From Epiperipatus broadwayi (lineage: Eukaryota; Onychophora; Udeonychophora; Euonychophora; Peripatidae): a DNA stretch of 64,000 nucleotides. Numbering within the stretch: position 1 is the stretch's first letter; each line of letters opens with the position of its first letter. Position numbers and translations under genes: made by a program. Below the pieces are notes generated by a model. It had not been told where the DNA came from, searched no databases, and saw only the letters and a list, made by a program, of their open reading frames with translations. Shown here piece by piece: positions 11,421 through 23,025 of this stretch. Location of the stretch: positions 9,615,967-9,679,966 of the forward strand of contig JAQFVV010012416.1 in assembly GCA_028023455.1 (NCBI GenBank). Direction: 5' to 3'.

Positions 11421-13328
11421 ATTGGTGGATTAAGTTTGTTACAAAATCCCATGCAGATGTTAACTTATGAGAAGATTCCGTGTATATTTTAATTTACGAG
11501 ATCATACTATATATATTACTTTGTAAATACAGTACATTGTTAGTCAATGGCTGCTGGAAATATATTGTTTTTCAGAGGGTTTTCATAGCAAAAAAGTTTG
11601 AGAAGTACTGCCGTATGGGAGATAATGCGGCTCAAAAATGTATTAAATTTATTTGCCCACACAAAAAAGGTAATCTTGGATCAAAGAAATATAACTGATA
11701 TTTTTTTTTAAAACACAGACTACTGTATTTATGCAACACGTTTGTAAAAAACTTTTATAGAAATTGTCATATATTAAATGCATATGCAATTTAAAATTAG
11801 AGGGAAAAATATATTTATAAAGGTGGTTTTCACAATTTTAGTCATCAAATTCTTGCAGTTGTTTTTAACCAAATTTTAATTTACATTTTTCTCCGGATTT
11901 CAACATTGGTAAATATATATGTTAGCATGTGCTATGTCTACGAAGTGGGTTTGAATCAAGTAAGTTGAAAACTTTTAAAAGGCCTACAATTTTTTAATTT
12001 GTTACCCATTTCATGATGAGTATCAAATTAAAAAATTGTAGGCCAGTTAATTATCTAATATTGAGAAGTTAGCTAGAAGATAACATGATGGAAAAAACAC
12101 TCAAAAACCTGTGTGGTGAATAGTACTTTCTTTTTACTATTCTACTGTTGGGGGGGGGGGTAATTAAAGAGGCCTATGCTCTGCAATAAGTTATTTAATT
12201 TTTTAAATATGTATTTTTTACTGATTTTAAGCCCTAAATGACATCTGCAATGAACTCTTAATTCATCGTTTTTCAAGAGATTGGAGAAAGTAAACAATAG
12301 ATACATAGAAATTAAATAAATAAAACCCCAAAATATAATACTTTTATTTTTTAATTGCTGAATAACATATAATAGTATTTATTTAGTTAGTTTATGGGCT
12401 TTTTGTCTTTTTTAGACAGATTGAATATATATATTTAAATATAATAAAAACCGTATAAAAAGATATTAAGTATTATCAAAACTTCTAAGTTAATTAAAAT
12501 CATTAATATAAAAATAATTGCATATTTACTTGCTAGGTCATATGCATTTAAACAGCATATGATAGATTGATCCAATAACTCTATTTAGTTGACAGAAAAT
12601 GAAATTTATTTTACTTTACTCAACTTTAGTGAATTCCTCAACTCCACTACGGTGCTAAACTTCACAGAATGACATTTCTTAAAAGCTAGTAATAAATTAA
12701 TACACAATAAGTCCGTTAGAGGGAAGTAAAAACAACGTATATACGTTGTTTTTTTCCAATGAGGAAATTAAAAGCAATTTTAAAATGTTTGGAAGATTGC
12801 AGTATGTATATAAAAATAAATTAGTAAAAGTAGTGGTTAATTGGATTGCATGGATTAGTTACCATTTTTTGGACAAAAGAAAAACTTTTTTAAAACATTC
12901 AAACTCATAATAAAAATTTATTTCAATATACTGTATTTATATATAAAATTGGATAAACGTGTGAAAAACAGTTTTTTACATAATTATGAAGGGTAAGAAA
13001 AAAGAATAGATAAGTTATTTAGAAAGGAAAATTAGATATAAAAGTGAATAAAAATAATTTAGTTATATAAGAACAAAATATATATATAGTACCCATTTGA
13101 GGAAGCAATTCTATTTATCAGAATTTATTGGAGGCAAATGATAAAATATGCAAAAAAATTGGATAGAAAATTGTATTTCCATGTAATTATACAAAAATTG
13201 AAACTAGTATTTTAGTAGAACATTAGTCACACAGACTAATATTGTCTTAGAAATATAGATAACTTAATAAATAATGGGGGGGGGGGTATAGCAATTTAAA
13301 ATATAACCAAATAAGAACAACATTAAAA
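11420..13328. other. AT-rich stretch with one perfect small hairpin
   Basis: 11981-12001 and 12024-12044 are perfect 21-bp inverted repeats (GGCCTACAATTTTTTAATTT G arm). A short perfect palindrome AACAACGTATATACGTTGTT lies near 12731-12755. G10-type runs occur at about 12150 and 13277. The small frame at 11480-11698 (lysine/cysteine-containing, 72 aa) has no recognisable family and I do not call it a gene. Confidence 0.5.
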
Positions 13329-13509
13329 CGTTATGTATGTTCAAATACATATACATAAAATGAATAATTGAAATATCGATATATATACGTATATAAAGAT
13401 ATACTCATTAAATTAAAATTTAGTTTTTTAAAGATTAGTAAACTTAAATAATAAATTAAAAAGTAAAATGAAATCAGAAAAGATTATTTTCTAAGTAAAG
13501 CAAAATAGT
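13329..13509 (+). repeat. 5' LTR of the deleted Gypsy element
   Basis: It aligns by eye with 15725-15918 over most of its length, with small indels. It starts CGTTATGTATG where the 3' copy has TGTTATGTATG. It has a TATATAAAG promoter-like box near 13390. Confidence 0.7.
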
Positions 13510-14130
13510 CTGAAAAATCAAATTTGTTTGCAAAACTAGTAAATACTGCTTTTCAGCAGATTCTGGTCACAGAGAATCCCAAGGAAATATTAACATTAAC
13601 AATGCAACAGGCTTCCATTTGGGATAACTTCGTGGAAGCATCTTTCAGTCAAAAATGGAAACCCTCCTTAATGGGGTTAAGGATGTCATTGCTACCACAG
13701 AAAATGAAAGAAATTCATCTATTTATGGGATGCAAAAAAACCTCAATGAAATTGGGGCAAAGCTTAAATACCCAAAAATGTATCTAGAAGACTCATGAAA
13801 TTAAGTTTTTAGGCCATATTATAAAAAATGGTACATCTCCTGCCCTGTAAAGGCTAAAACTAGTAAAAGCCCCAAGACCTAATAATGTTAAGCAATTACA
13901 AGCTTTTCTTTGACTCATAAAATGTTAAAAAAATTTTTGGAAAGTAAAGCTTATGCAACCAGATGTTTATATGATCTACTTAAAAAGAATCAGAACTGGA
14001 AATGGGAATTGGAGCAAGAGCATGCATTTTTGCGTACATGGTCACTACTAACTCAAAAAAAATTACTAGTTCATTATAATAGCAATTAGGAAATTACTCT
14101 TATGACTGATGCATCTCAGTTCGAAGTTGT
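13510..14130 (+). pseudogene. Gypsy reverse transcriptase, C-terminal part (broken)
   Basis: Frames in sequence read VNTAFQQILVTENPKEILTL, then (shifted) NGVKDVIATTENE and LKYPKMYLEDS, then KFLGHIIKNGT and VKAPRPNNVKQLQAFL. The last two are the conserved Gypsy block before RNase H (FLGHxI followed by P-P-N-V-xxLQxFLG). The fingers/palm with the YxDD site are not seen intact. Several stops and frameshifts occur. Confidence rests on block order and the following RNase H. Confidence 0.75.
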
Positions 14131-14590
14131 AGCAGTATTATGTCACCCCATATAATCATGTGAATGACCCATTACCTATGCTTCATGCACCTTGTCCAAA
14201 GTGTGAGACAAATTTGTCAGCTGGACAAGGAAGCTCTTGCGATACTATTTGGCATTTGAAAATTTCATTAATACTGGTACAGACATAATTTACTATAATA
14301 ACTGATCATAAACTCTTACTTGGAATTTTAGGAAACAAACTGATTCCCAAACATCTTAGACCTTGCATGATAAGATGGCTTAACATTCTGGCAGGTTATG
14401 ACTGTATACTAGAATATAGGAAACGAGAGCAAATAGGGCATGCTGATGCTTTATCTTATTTGCCTGACCAGGCAGAGACCAATCAGAAGGTAATTAACTA
14501 TACTGATGTGCTGAAGAGTCAAACCCATAGACAAATAAGGACAATGACTATCAATGGATTACAAATCAAATTTGTACTAGTTGGCTGAAT
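14090..14590 (+). pseudogene. Gypsy RNase H domain (broken)
   Basis: Recognisable blocks are LMTDASQFEVVAVL (first catalytic Asp and the typical TDAS), PITYASCTLSK, ITDHKLLLGIL (the TDHK/PL block), then RWLNILAGYDCILEYRKREQ and GHADALSYLP (equivalent of the N-x-ADALSR-P end). This is the standard Ty3/Gypsy RNase H order. At least two frame changes and an in-frame stop break it. Confidence 0.8.
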
Positions 14591-15115
14591 CATGGTCCAA
14601 CTTTCCTCGTAAAGCATTATGGAATTCTCATGAAAAATTATGTCTACAAAGAATACATTCTAATGGGTGGATGAAGGTCATCTGGGCATCATCAAAACAA
14701 AGGCATTTTTCTGTAGTTATGTCTAGTGGACGAACATTAACGTTTATAATGAAATTGTATTTAAAAATGCAGTAACTGTCAATCATGTGCCAAAGTGCCA
14801 CCATCAAAATTTGAAGCATGGCCAAAAGTGGAGAGGCTGTGGCAATCCATCCACATTCATCACTGTGACCCAATTAATGGACATTTATTTTTCATAGTGG
14901 TTGGTGCATATTCAGGTTGGACTGAATATAAAATAGTTAAAAATACAAGTTCAGATGAGACACTTGATAAATTACATGAAATTTTTTCATACCATAGTTT
15001 TTCTGAAACTTTAGTTTCAGATAACAGAATTGGCTTTGTATCAGAGAAGTTTGTGACTATGCATAAAATGGGGAATAGAATTTTTACTTATACCCCCTTA
15101 CCACACTCAATCTAA
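14581..15115 (+). pseudogene. Gypsy integrase core (broken)
   Basis: The open frame at 14795-15115 has HHCDPINGHLFFIVVGAYSG with W-T-E-Y (first Asp region of the DDE core; the usual D-G-P is altered) and LVSDNRIGFVSEKF (second Asp, usual SDNGxxFxSxxF). The third acidic residue lies beyond a frameshift near 15115. A preceding segment (14581-14775) corresponds to the zinc-finger region by position only. Not functional. Confidence 0.75.
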
Positions 15116-15299
15116 CAGATAAACCTTAAATCATACATTAATAAAATAAGAATACATGAAGTAGTTTCTAATGCACTGCTTTATCAGCATTCAACTCCAG
15201 TTGCTAAATCTGAAAAATCATTGACTGAAGTATATTTAAATTGAAAGCTGCATACTAAATTAATAAACATCATACCTACAGAGGATCAAATGGAACAGA

Positions 15300-15700
15300 T
15301 TGAGAATACCTATAAGTTTGCATCTGATGAAAGTGTGAGTAAAAAATAATCTGAATAAATTCTGGTCACAGATGATAGTTATATATCACCTGTAAAAGCC
15401 GGGGTAATGACCATGTGTACTAGTGAGGAAAAGATATTACACAAACATGTCAATCAATTGCATAAAGATGAAAGCAAGAACAAAATACCAGATTTATTCA
15501 AGAAAACTGATGCCAATGACAAAATACTAAATGATGATACTAAACAGGAAACAGAGTTTACCTACATCAACAATGATCAACTATGTATAGCAGAGGAAGA
15601 AATAAGTGAAATTGAGATTAATCCATCTCTATGAGTTAGATGGGAAAGAAGGATTCCAAAGTATCTTCATGACTTTATATTAAGTCCAGAGAAAAGATAA
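15300..15700 (+). pseudogene. 3' end of Gypsy pol / unknown downstream segment
   Basis: The open frame 15407-15634 is acidic (HKDESKNKIPDLFKK, EEEISEIEI) and continues in another frame as RWERRIPKYLHDFIL. This last block resembles the end of Gypsy pol proteins that finish with R-x-P-x-x-L-x-D-F/Y. GAACTTGGGGGAAG before the LTR (15708-15721) is a plausible polypurine tract. Confidence 0.5.
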
Positions 15701-15724
15701 ATCTCTGAACTTGGGGGAAGTGCA

Positions 15725-15918
15725 TGTTATGTATGTGGCTGTATGTTCAAATACACACATCTAAAATGATTAATTGAAATGACAATGCATAAATGTGTAT
15801 AAAGATATATATATATTCAATAAATTAAAATCTAGCTTTTTAATGATTAGTAAACTTCAATAATAAATAGAAAAGTAAATGAGATCAGAAAAGATTATTT
15901 TCAAATAGAATGAAATAG
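15725..15918 (+). repeat. 3' LTR of the deleted Gypsy element
   Basis: It begins TGTTATGTATG immediately after the polypurine-like tract and matches the 5' LTR. The 3' border is set where the match with the 5' copy stops (GAAATAGT). Left and right flanks do not show an obvious 5-bp duplication. Confidence 0.7.
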
Positions 15919-15919
15919 T

Positions 15920-16455
15920 AATTAATAAAATCTCTGGAGATAAGTTATGAAATTCCTTCATACTATATATAGATATCGATAATAATTAAATAATTGTGAG
16001 TTCCAGATTGAGTCATAAATAACCACTCAAGAACCTAAACATAAGTTCAATAGAGAATATATAATCAATAAATGAATTAGTTATCTTACCGGCAGGATTG
16101 GAAATAGGAGTCAATCAGAAGAGAAAAAATTAGAAAATCTATGCCAGCCAAGTTGTGAAAAAGTAATTCACTCTTGCAGAGAAACTTCCATGTGTGTGAA
16201 TGGACTTTTTACTCTTGATACTGGTCATTACCATACTTATCTTAAGCTTTTATTGTTGAGAACTTGCCTCTGAACATGTAAAAGCAAATCTAGGAACTCA
16301 ACAGGTCATATAGATCTTTATTATTATTTCTATATGCCTTCAAGTTCATTTATATATTTGGTTAATTTGTATATACACTATTAATAATGTAATCCATTGT
16401 TATAGAGTGATATTAATACTAAAATTTAATGCAGTTTGTAGTTGTTACCAGGGGA
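15920..16455. other. Unexplained stretch after the Gypsy element
   Basis: No domain or repeat was recognised. It is less A/T-homopolymeric than its surroundings. Confidence 0.3.
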
Positions 16456-16459
16456 GAAA

Positions 16460-17300
16460 TTCAAACTTCATGCTGTTCGGTGAGCAAGAATTTTGCTTCC
16501 AAACACCGCAAAACATTGAAAGTATAACAAAATAAAATCAATATTAAAGCTGGGGAAAAGGACCTATTATTTAAAGCTAAAAAAAGAAGACTAGAGATTA
16601 AAAAGTGAAGTCCAAAGGGGAAACAAGTTTTTAATTTGTCAAGTGATTTATGTGAGTTAGAAAAGATTGAATGTTTATCAGAGAATGTAGTTGTTTTAGA
16701 CAAGATGGGTAAAGAATTGATGGAATTGTAGGATATATATATAGATTAATTACAAAGAAAATAGATCAATTTTACAGAAAATCAATAACTAACCACATAA
16801 GTAAAGATAAACCTCAAATTACCCTCCCTTATATTCTCAAATTATCACAACAGATGATAAAGACTATGGCTGGTGAATTTAAGGTTGGCTTCCACACTCC
16901 CCCTAATACTAACAGACTTATTAATAATTTGAAGGACAGAATGGATCCATCTTAGACACCCCAAGTCATATACAGTATTTCATGCCCTCAGGCTGGATGC
17001 AGTGCCACATACTATGGGGAAACCAAGGCCACTGTTCATAATAGAGCTGCTCAACACATTTATACTTACAGAAGAGCAAAAAAGAACGATAACTTCTCAA
17101 TATTCTTCGAACATGAGAAGCAGGCTGGCCGTGTGTTTGAACCCGGCAATCCCAAGATAGTATGCTCTGAAGCCAATGACTGCAAAAAAAAAAATCAAAG
17201 AAGCGTATTTTGTTATCAGTGATAACAATGCCATCAATAGACGCAACACGTTTTTCTATCTCAAAAAAATGGACAAATTAATTTGCATTCTCATTTGCAT
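16460..17300 (+). mobile_element. Penelope-like element fragment with GIY-YIG endonuclease
   Basis: 16850-17300 translates, with one stop and one shift, as FKVGFHTPPNTNRLINNLKD, then VIYSISCPQAGC, ATYYGETKATVHNR, AAQHIY, FFEHEKQAGRVF and EAYFVISDNNAINRR. YSI-C-x-C with YYGET is the GIY-YIG signature with the cysteines typical of Penelope-like endonucleases; R and H of the catalytic helix (HNRAAQH) are present. The preceding 16460-16735 may be N-terminal (a lysine-rich stretch), which would make this copy internally deleted with the reverse transcriptase gone. Confidence 0.8.
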
Positions 17301-17389
17301 ATTTTATTAGTTAGCAACATTACATAAATGATTTATAACTTATGTCGGCCATGAATATGAGGGAAAACCTTGAAAATACTTGGTCCATT

Positions 17390-17430
17390 TAATTGTTTTG
17401 GTTTTTGCAGCTTCTTCGTCAGCGGGTAAA
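17390..17430 (-). ncRNA. Degenerate hammerhead-like end next to the Penelope-like fragment
   Basis: The minus strand reads CTGACGA, A, GAAGCTGC-loop, AAAAC. This resembles the Penelope-associated order CTGANGA, hairpin, GAAAC with G12 lost. Published work reports hammerhead motifs at Penelope-like element ends, which fits the position; the copy itself is too damaged to be active. Confidence 0.3.
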
Positions 17431-17439
17431 TCACTTTTA

Positions 17440-17806
17440 TATGCTATATGATATATATAGATAGAAAAATGAAAGATGTTGCCTTTTTTTAATTAGAATA
17501 CATGAGTAATAATCAAAAAATTAGACTAAAAGACAGAGAATAATAAGAGAGTTTTTGAAAAAAATAGTATAGAAGTAGTAACTAAGAATAAGTTTTGTTA
17601 ATATAATAGTAGTTCTAATCTATTTAAAATGTTTTCCGACAAAGAATAGCTACAATATCATATTTGGATAGTATCAAATTAGATCAAGAGTTTTAGATAC
17701 AAAAAAAAAACAAAAAAGAGATAAAAAAAAATAGAATAAAAATTTTGTCTAAAGACATGAGAGGTTAGAAGAATATCGAACATTTATTTTTAAAACATTG
17801 ATGTAA
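17440..17806. other. Purine-rich AT stretch, nothing recognised
   Basis: The plus strand is dominated by A and GA runs. No features were seen. Confidence 0.3.
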
Positions 17807-18000
17807 TGTGCTGTGGCTTCTCCTTAAACAAAGTCAAGAATATCTCGGCAATTATGCCCAGATAAACCTGTTAGCCACTTTATTTTCCATTCCCCACTCT
17901 AAATTTTCCCATATTCTGCTCCATCCCATTTCCACAACATAATCTTTGTAAACTCTATAACCTTTATATCTAAATTCCCCTTATCTTTTCCCAAATCCAG
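17807..18000 (-). mobile_element. 3'-end fragment of the APE-type LINE
   Basis: It matches the 3' ends of the copies at 47.4-47.73 kb and 53.49-53.7 kb: minus-strand AAGTCAAGAATATCTC, GTTAGCCACTTT on the plus strand, CCATCCCATTTCCACAACAT and TAACCTTTATATCTA. The end itself reads GGAGAAGCCACAGCACA on the minus strand, equivalent to GGAGAAGCCATAGTGCA elsewhere. Only the non-coding tail and the last codons remain. A family A element begins at its upstream border. Confidence 0.8.
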
Positions 18001-18346
18001 CAAACTCTCCATATAATAGTGCCACTTAGTGTAACCCATAGTAATCAATGAATGCAAAAAGATTTGTGCATAAAATCCCTATCTAGTAGCTACTCACCCA
18101 AACTATCAGTGAGGAGTCTTGGATCTGCCAATGCTGCTTCTAGATCTTAGAAGGTAAAGCAGCCTTTTGGCAATCATCTTTTACTTTTTTAGTTAATAGT
18201 AAAGCTATGAATCCAAAATGAAAATAGATGTTTTTAATCCAAGCACATTTTACTATGGCTTGCACTGGTTGGCACTACTATATTGAGAATTATCCATCAT
18301 TTTAACAGCTTGTTTAAGTATAGGAAAATTGTGATCATATGATGTT
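18001..18346. repeat. Family A retroposon, copy A3 (hammerhead lost)
   Basis: It starts CAAACTCTCCATATAATAGTGCCAC, carries ATAAAATCCCTATCTAGTAG, and jumps over the hammerhead region (CCAAACTATCAGTGAGGAG). An interior AGAAGGTAAAGCAGCC / ATCTTTTACTTTTTTAG segment is shared with the long copy at 57 kb. It ends with GGCACTACTATATTGAGAAT and the tail CAGCTTGTTTAAGTATAGG, GTGATCATATGATG. Confidence 0.7.
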
Positions 18347-19080
18347 GTTATACTTATTTTTTGCATACAGGACACCAAAAAGAATAAGTTGTGTGAAGAA
18401 ATGGAGAGATTTAGAGTTAATGAAAAATTTAGAAAATTCAAGTCTTGATAATAAGAAAAAAAAAAGTGAATTCATGAGGAAGAATGATTTTGTAAATTAA
18501 GAGTAAGAAATAAAAATTTTAGTGTGAAAAAAATATTTAACTTGGCTAATAAGTTTCTGGCTATATGACATATATATAGGAACTTCCAACTCCATTTGAT
18601 GTCCCATTTCTGGATGCTGCCTGAAAATTATAAGAGAATAGTTTTAAAAAATGTCAAAGATACAAATTTTAAATTGATTTTATAAATATGCAAAGGAACA
18701 GAGATATGAATAAAAGGAAAGAATTGAGGGGAGGGGGGAAATGGGAAGTATAAGAGAAAAGTTAGACGGAACATAGTTGAAAAATGAGAAATACCATTTC
18801 TTCAAAAATAGATAAATATAATAATGATAATAAAAGAGATAAATGTGTTAGATAATAATTTAGTGTGCACTCTCTGCCATTTTGATTTCCAGGGGAAGTT
18901 CCAAAACTATCGTTGATACAACCAAGTAATAATGAATGTGTGAATATTTAGCCACTGGAAATGGAGAAGATATAAAAAGAGTGAAATAAAAGTATTTAAG
19001 AATGTTTGCATAGTGATAAGAGATAATATTATGAAGCATATTTATAAAATATTGACAATAAGTTATATGAATAATCATAT
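18347..19080. other. AT-rich spacer, no recognised feature
   Basis: A short purine run (GGGGAGGGGGGAAATGGGAAG) lies near 18728. The minus-strand frames at 18253-18441 and 18860-19084 have no protein-like family resemblance. Confidence 0.35.
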
Positions 19081-19284
19081 TCATATATATATATTTCTTA
19101 TAATACTTCTTTCATATACACTTCAATGCAAACAAATTTTTTAAAAAAGTTTTTATTTTCCTTACAGTTTTGACTGTCTAGCAGTCTTCATCAGAGCTTA
19201 CCAAACTTCCTCTGAAGTTTTTTTTAAAAAATTTGTTTGCATTGAAGTGTATATGAAAGAAGTATTATAAGAAATATATATATG
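19081..19284. repeat. Long hairpin enclosing a Penelope-type hammerhead-like loop
   Basis: The arms 19081-19148 and 19219-19284 are nearly perfect inverted repeats (TTGCATTGAAGTGTATATGA and beyond). The loop, on the minus strand, reads CTGATGA, A, GACTG CTAGA CAGTC, AAAAC, TGTA. This is the hammerhead-like order with G12 changed to A. The arrangement of an inverted repeat around this motif fits the inverted terminal segments of Penelope-like elements, but no coding part is present. Confidence 0.65.
19160..19200 (-). ncRNA. Hammerhead-like core, G12 mutated
   Basis: CTGATGA occupies 19194-19188 on the minus strand. Stem II has five perfect pairs. The GAAA box is AAAA. Stem III would be ACTGT pairing with itself around a U-U. 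Probably inactive. Confidence 0.3.
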
Positions 19285-19571
19285 AAGATATGCAAAAAAA
19301 GTAAAAGAGAAGAATAAGAGAAATAGTCATATTAATAAATTTTTTTTAATTCTTACATAATACATCTGATTGAAATAAATAGATGTATGTGTGTAATTTA
19401 AACACATGGATGACAAAACTATATTTAAATGATACTATCACTATTAAAAACAATCATTTAAAGTGTTTTATTTTTTTTATTTGGTATTGAATCATATTTT
19501 TTCATTTGTAATTATCATAAAATTTATATTTAACTTTCTTGTTTATTTTAACATTGTATATATATATATAT

Positions 19572-21788
19572 TGTAATGATCCGGAGAAAGAAGACTTCAC
19601 GTAATCTGCACTACGGGGCGCCATCTAGGCATTTGAACCTAGAAAAATTTATAAAGTAGGCAGATACGTAAGTCAAAAAAAAAATATATTTTTTTTTTAA
19701 ATTTTGATTCCGGTCGTTAGCCCATGTCACTAGCTCAGTGGAATAGCAGAGATTAAATAATATAAGATCTTATCTAATTAGATTTCAACATTAAAATATA
19801 AATAAAATAAGCCACTGCCAGTAATTAACATACAAACATTTATTTATGCACATATATATAAGATTTAAAATTATTTTAGTATTAGTTTACATTTTAACAT
19901 TTAACATTATTTTTAACTTTGATTCTTGACTTTAATTTACATTTAATTACTATTATATTCTAATTTTACATTTTAATTAAGTTCGCACAGATGGGATTAT
20001 AAAAGCTTGTTTTAATATGTTGCTATAGATCGGTTACATAGATTACACGGTTAAAAACATTTCACAGTAAACATAAACGATCAAAATATAAAATCATTGA
20101 TACTGGCAATTGCAGAGGGAAATTTATAAGTAACCCAGTAGTATTCACCATAAGATACTTGCATTGTCACCAATGACTTAAAAGACCTCCGAATAAATAC
20201 ATTTTAGATACTCACCGTAAGGTATCATTATTTATCGAATGTCTATATATTTTGATCAAATATGAAAACGCAAATATAGTTAACCGATCAACAATCCATG
20301 CAAGCGTCTATAAACAACTTAAATTTAATGCATTTTTTATTTAGGGTCGAGCATGAATAGACCAGATAAATTTGCTTTTGAAAATAAACATTCTATCCCT
20401 ATTTAACCTTAGACTAAAATTCGTAGTCAAACTGGCATCAATTCATCTGATATATCGATGTATTCAATGTAATACGGAATACGACAGCACCAAAAAGATT
20501 AAGAGAAGGCATTGACCCTCATCAGATAGGAATATGACATCTATCAGACAAGAAGAGCAATAAAAAAAAAATTCCATAGAAAGGAACTGCGGTATCCGAC
20601 TTATAATTCCTTCCATAGGCAAACGGAAGTGTGCGGCGTATGAAGCGATTCTGCCCGTAGCGAATCAATATTACATCTACTAATCACACCAATATATCCT
20701 AACCATTGACCCAATTTAACAACGACACAAATAACCCAAGATTACCCTCCCCTAATATAACTTTACAAATCTATACAGCCATTCACGCCCGACTTAAGTT
20801 TAACATTTATATAATTAATTTAACGAAAAACAAAAAAAATCAAGATAAAAACTTAAAGAACAAAAAATAAATAAATGGAAATGATTTACATAAATAAAAA
20901 AATAAAAAAAATACATCAAATAACACTATTAATAAAGAATTTAGTTTGGTCAGATAGGATTCTATTTGTAACAATTAAATTACTAGGAAAGTTTAAAATT
21001 TAAAGTTCTTAGTGTTTTCAAAATAATATTGTTCGTTATATTTTATAAAGTTCTTACGATTTTAGAAATGTTCATCTTTAATAGTTGCTTGCCGTTTGAA
21101 ATCCAGCATTAAATTTCCCGATGATCCTGTGGTCCTCTGAATATAAGAAAAGCAATGTTTCATTTTTCCATTTTATAACAATTGAAGGGATTGAACATGA
21201 GTCTTTTTCAATCCCTTCTCCTTCACTTCCGCACTAACACATATCTGTCACATTGTAAATAATCAAAATCACTAAATAATAATTTCCAAACTTGTCCTTT
21301 TTATATTAATGTGAAGGATTGAATTTACATTACGTCACCGATGCGATGGTCCTTTCGCTGCGGTCCGATTCCATAGGGATTTCTTCTTATTTGCTAACAG
21401 TTTCTATTGTTTTCCAACCTGACTGATGTTTTTACATTTAAATGCCCAAGGTTGGTTTACATTTGACTAATTAAATTTATCATTTCCATTTCTGATTAAT
21501 TAACCTGTTTTCCAAATCAAAGATATATTTAAAGATAAATTTAAAGATATAATTTTATCTCCAAATCTTTTTAAGTTTTTGTTTTTAAAATACCTTTTCT
21601 ATTTTTAATACAGTTTTATTTTAATAATTTTTTATATCTGTGCGATTTAATATATACGAGTTTAAGATGATATTTAATTTCAATTTTTAATTCTAAAAGA
21701 AAATTTTTAAATGCGAACTTTTTAATTTACTTTCATGTTTAATAAATAAATAAAAAAAACAATGTAACGAACGTTTGTGTTCGTTACA
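19572..21788 (+). mobile_element. Probable solo LTR (or other TG...CA-ended element), about 2.2 kb
   Basis: It starts TGTAATGATCCGG and ends TCGTTACA, so the ends form the short inverted pair TGTAAYGA/TCGTTACA typical of many Gypsy LTRs. It lies exactly inside an (AT)n tract on both sides, so a target duplication cannot be told from simple sequence. The interior is compositionally different from the surroundings (GGGGCGCCATC, CCGGTCGTTAGCCC, CAAACGGAAGTGTGCGGCG, CGCTGCGGTCCGATTCC), with an AATAAATAAATAAA signal-like run near 21742. No reverse transcriptase is seen. A non-autonomous LTR element is possible. Confidence 0.55.
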
Positions 21789-21789
21789 A

Positions 21790-22989
21790 TATATATATAT
21801 TATATTTAATAACAAAGTTAAATATTGGCAACTGGGTTAAAAATAGTTTGTGGAAAACCACCATTTTACATTTATAAAAAAATTGATGGGAATTTTTTTT
21901 TTTAACTTGATGATTATATGTAAAATAATATAAAGATAATTAAAATTCATAAAAAATGTTGGTGTAAATAAAGATAAATTGACTTCGAATATCATTATTT
22001 CAAATCCTACAATGTTTGAGATATCTGCCTCTTCTATATTATATTGTAAATATTAGTATAGTAGTAAAATAGCAATTCAAGATCATTGGATTGTATTTCA
22101 ACTCTGGTAGTTCTGTTGTTCAAGCTGCATATAACCTCCCCAACAACAAATCATGACATTTTTTTAGTTTAGAAGAAATAAATAAAAAGAATTTTATTTT
22201 GTATAAATTAGTTGAAAAAAAAAATAAAGAAAAAGCAGTAATCTTTATAAAAATGCAAATAAAGATATGCACTTTCTTTTTTGTTATTATAATTATTATT
22301 GTATATACAACTTTTATTTCTTTTAGATTTATGCTAACCTATAAAAATTATAGCGATGTTAGTAAGTAATAAGATATAATGAAATTTATGGTTTTAAACC
22401 TTTAAAGTTATAATATTCTTTCTGCAAAATATATGCTTTAATCAGGTACATATATTTAAGTCACACTGAGGTTAATATATGCATGGAGAGTACTTAAATA
22501 AAATAAGACACAATCAATATAAGAATTTGATTAGAATAAAATTTATTTAAAGGATATATCCTAATAAATTTATTTAAAAAATCTTAAGGACAAACATATT
22601 TATAAGGCTTATAATTTGAATTTGAAAGAAACAAACATATTTTTACTGATGACAAAATATACAAGGTTTGCCATTTTAATATCATTGAATATAAGTGGAA
22701 AATTGACAGTCTAATATAAATATGCAGTTGTTTTATATTCAATTTATAGTAGAAAAGATAGGTGATGAAATACATTGTGTTGATATATGCAAATATCTAC
22801 ATTAAAAAGACGATCTTGATATAAATTGGATATGGAAATATATAAATTTCTGTATAAAAAGAGCGTCTTTTTGGTAAAATATAATCCATATAGTGTAAGG
22901 ATTACTTACACTCCTATTAACATAACCTATTGAAATATGATATCAAAACATAAATATAAAAAAGTACAAATATAAGTTTTAATTAGTAA

Positions 22990-23025
<36 letters not shown>

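Larger units (their letters stand above)
13329..15918 (+). mobile_element. Internally deleted Ty3/Gypsy LTR retrotransposon
   Basis: Two related LTRs (13329-13509 and 15725-15918) share GTTATGTATG, TATATAAAGATATA, TTAAA-TT-AGTTTTTTAA, GATTAGTAAACTT and ATCAGAAAAGATTATTTTC. The interior holds, in order, the C-terminal half of reverse transcriptase, RNase H and integrase in broken frames, followed by a spacer ORF and a polypurine-like GGGGGAAG just before the 3' LTR. Gag, protease and the RT N-terminus are missing, because the 5' LTR runs almost directly into mid-RT. The element is non-autonomous and decayed. Confidence 0.85.

Noticed and set aside
22990-23022. (AT)n run as a regulatory or origin-like element
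   Set aside because: Plain microsatellite; similar runs occur at many places in the window.
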